From contig CAYNXB010000122.1 of the NCBI GenBank assembly GCA_964401045.1, positions 1 through 5,481 on the forward strand: a DNA stretch of 5,481 nt, written 5' to 3'. Both the position numbers and the translations under genes were made by a program. The notes beneath the pieces are model-generated. The model ran no database searches. It saw only the letters and a list, made by a program, of their open reading frames with translations, and was not told the origin of the DNA. The first letter of the stretch is position 1; each line of letters begins with the position of its first letter. Positions 4,691-5,481 of this stretch are shown in pieces. Origin of the DNA: CAYNXB01 sp964401045 (GTDB lineage: Bacteria; Pseudomonadota; Alphaproteobacteria; Sphingomonadales; Sphingomonadaceae).

Positions 4691-5481
4691 GTGGGCGCAT
4701 TTCCCCAGAGCATACATTTCATCGGCTCAAACCAGCCGCGGCGAATGGAGATTTCGATCCGGGATCTCCAGGTCGAAGGCACCATCCCGGCCGAAGTCGA
4801 AGGCGCGTTCTTCCGCGCGGTGCCGGACAATGCTCATGCGCCGATGTTCGATGACGACATTGCGCTGAACGCCGACGGCATGATCGCGCGCTTCAACATC
4901 GAGAACGGCGCGGTCGATTTCGCCATCAAGTACGTCGAGACCGAACGCTACCTGGCCGAGAAAAAGGCCCGCCGTGCGCTGTTCGGCCGCTACCGCAACC
5001 CGTTCACCGACGATGCGAGCGTCGAGGGCGTCGATCGCACCGTCTCCAACACCACGCCCGTGTGGCATGGCGGGCGGCTGTTCATGACCAAGGAGGACGG
5101 CCGCGCCTACGAGATCAACCCGCACACGCTCGAAACGGCAGGCAAGTGGGATTATTACGGCGCGCTCAAGTCGCAAACCTTCACCGCGCACCCGCGCGTC
5201 GATCCCGTCACCGGGGAGCTGTTCTTTTTCGGCTACGAGGCAGGAGGGCTGTGCAGCCTCGATATCGCCTACGGCATCGCCGACAAGGACGGCAACCTGA
5301 CCTCCGAACAGTGGTTCCGGCAGCCATACTGTTCAACAATCCACGACTTCGTCATCACCGAGAAGTACGCCATCTGGCCGATCTTCCCGACCACGGCCGA
5401 CCTCGACCGGCTCAAGGCCGGCGGGGCGCACTGGGCGCACGAGCAGGAACTCGAGAGCTGGATCGCGATCATGCCGCGCTA
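4691..5481 (+). CDS. Lignostilbene-type dioxygenase (carotenoid cleavage oxygenase family), C-terminus cut by window edge
   Basis: An open frame from GTG 4691 to the window edge gives 263 complete codons of a protein usually about 480-500 long. It is the N-terminal half of a carotenoid-cleavage-oxygenase (RPE65-like) beta-propeller closest to bacterial lignostilbene dioxygenases: FFRAVPDN, NADGM, ALFGRYRNPFTDD, QTFTAHPRVDPVTGELFFFGYEA and IHDFVIT. The first two of four iron-binding histidines are His167 and His218, the same numbers as in NOV1 of Novosphingobium; the other two lie beyond the window. Tyr101 and Lys134, which bind the substrate 4-hydroxyl in NOV1 and LsdA, are present at the same numbers. 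The third known pocket residue, Phe59, is Leu59 here. The family cleaves the central double bond of 4-hydroxystilbenes with O2 to give two aromatic aldehydes, in the cytoplasm. The MarR gene is divergent and a palindrome lies upstream. The subfamily is well supported; substrate (lignostilbene, phenylcoumaran-derived stilbene, resveratrol-like or other) is open. Confidence 0.93.
   Translation, partial: MGAFPQSIHFIGSNQPRRMEISIRDLQVEGTIPAEVEGAFFRAVPDNAHAPMFDDDIALNADGMIARFNIENGAVDFAIKYVETERYLAEKKARRALFGRYRNPFTDDASVEGVDRTVSNTTPVWHGGRLFMTKEDGRAYEINPHTLETAGKWDYYGALKSQTFTAHPRVDPVTGELFFFGYEAGGLCSLDIAYGIADKDGNLTSEQWFRQPYCSTIHDFVITEKYAIWPIFPTTADLDRLKAGGAHWAHEQELESWIAIMPR

Noticed and set aside
4727..5191. 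A 154-codon minus-strand open frame opposite the dioxygenase gene.
   Set aside because: It is antisense to a strongly conserved protein with correctly placed iron and substrate ligands; no independent support.

Overview
The window looks like a piece of a sphingomonad-type alphaproteobacterial genome (Novosphingobium, Sphingobium or Sphingomonas). This is inferred from high GC with strong third-position GC bias, dense overlapping genes, and a gene content (stilbene-cleaving dioxygenase, vanillyl-alcohol-oxidase-like flavoprotein, aromatic-acid-type MFS carrier, MarR regulator) typical of aromatic and lignin-fragment catabolism in that group. No RNA gene, insertion sequence, CRISPR array or integrase is visible.

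Layout: six protein genes fill the window, and both end genes are cut by the window edges. On the minus strand, an HSD10-like short-chain dehydrogenase (1123-1884) is followed after one base by a vanillyl-alcohol-oxidase/4-cresol-dehydrogenase-type flavoprotein that runs off the left edge (1-1121). Divergent from them, across a 76-bp gap, are a tandem NTF2-like protein resembling family DUF8021 (1961-2821) and an MFS transporter (2818-4047) that overlap by ATGA. A MarR regulator (4044-4571, minus) meets the transporter tail to tail with overlapping stop codons. Divergent from it, across a 119-bp gap, is a lignostilbene-type carotenoid cleavage oxygenase that runs off the right edge (4691-5481).

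The most informative non-coding signal is a 12-bp inverted repeat, consensus TAACRGYCGTTA, found once in each of the two divergent intergenic regions and seen nowhere else. At 4632-4643 it sits inside a plausible marR promoter; at 1906-1917 it abuts the -10 box of a plausible SDR promoter. The simplest reading is that the MarR protein binds both and controls all six genes, including itself, as one regulon released by an aromatic ligand.

Working model (inference): the MFS carrier imports a phenolic dimer or related aromatic acid; the flavoprotein and the SDR oxidise benzylic or side-chain positions; the NTF2-like protein, with no cofactor motif, may do a lyase, isomerase or dehydration step; and the dioxygenase splits a 4-hydroxystilbene-like double bond into two aromatic aldehydes. 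Precedent: sphingomonads degrade beta-1 lignin dimers with the NTF2-like deformylase LdpA feeding lignostilbene dioxygenases. This NTF2-like protein may be a different family doing analogous chemistry, which makes the locus a good candidate for an undescribed lignin-dimer, lignan or stilbenoid pathway.
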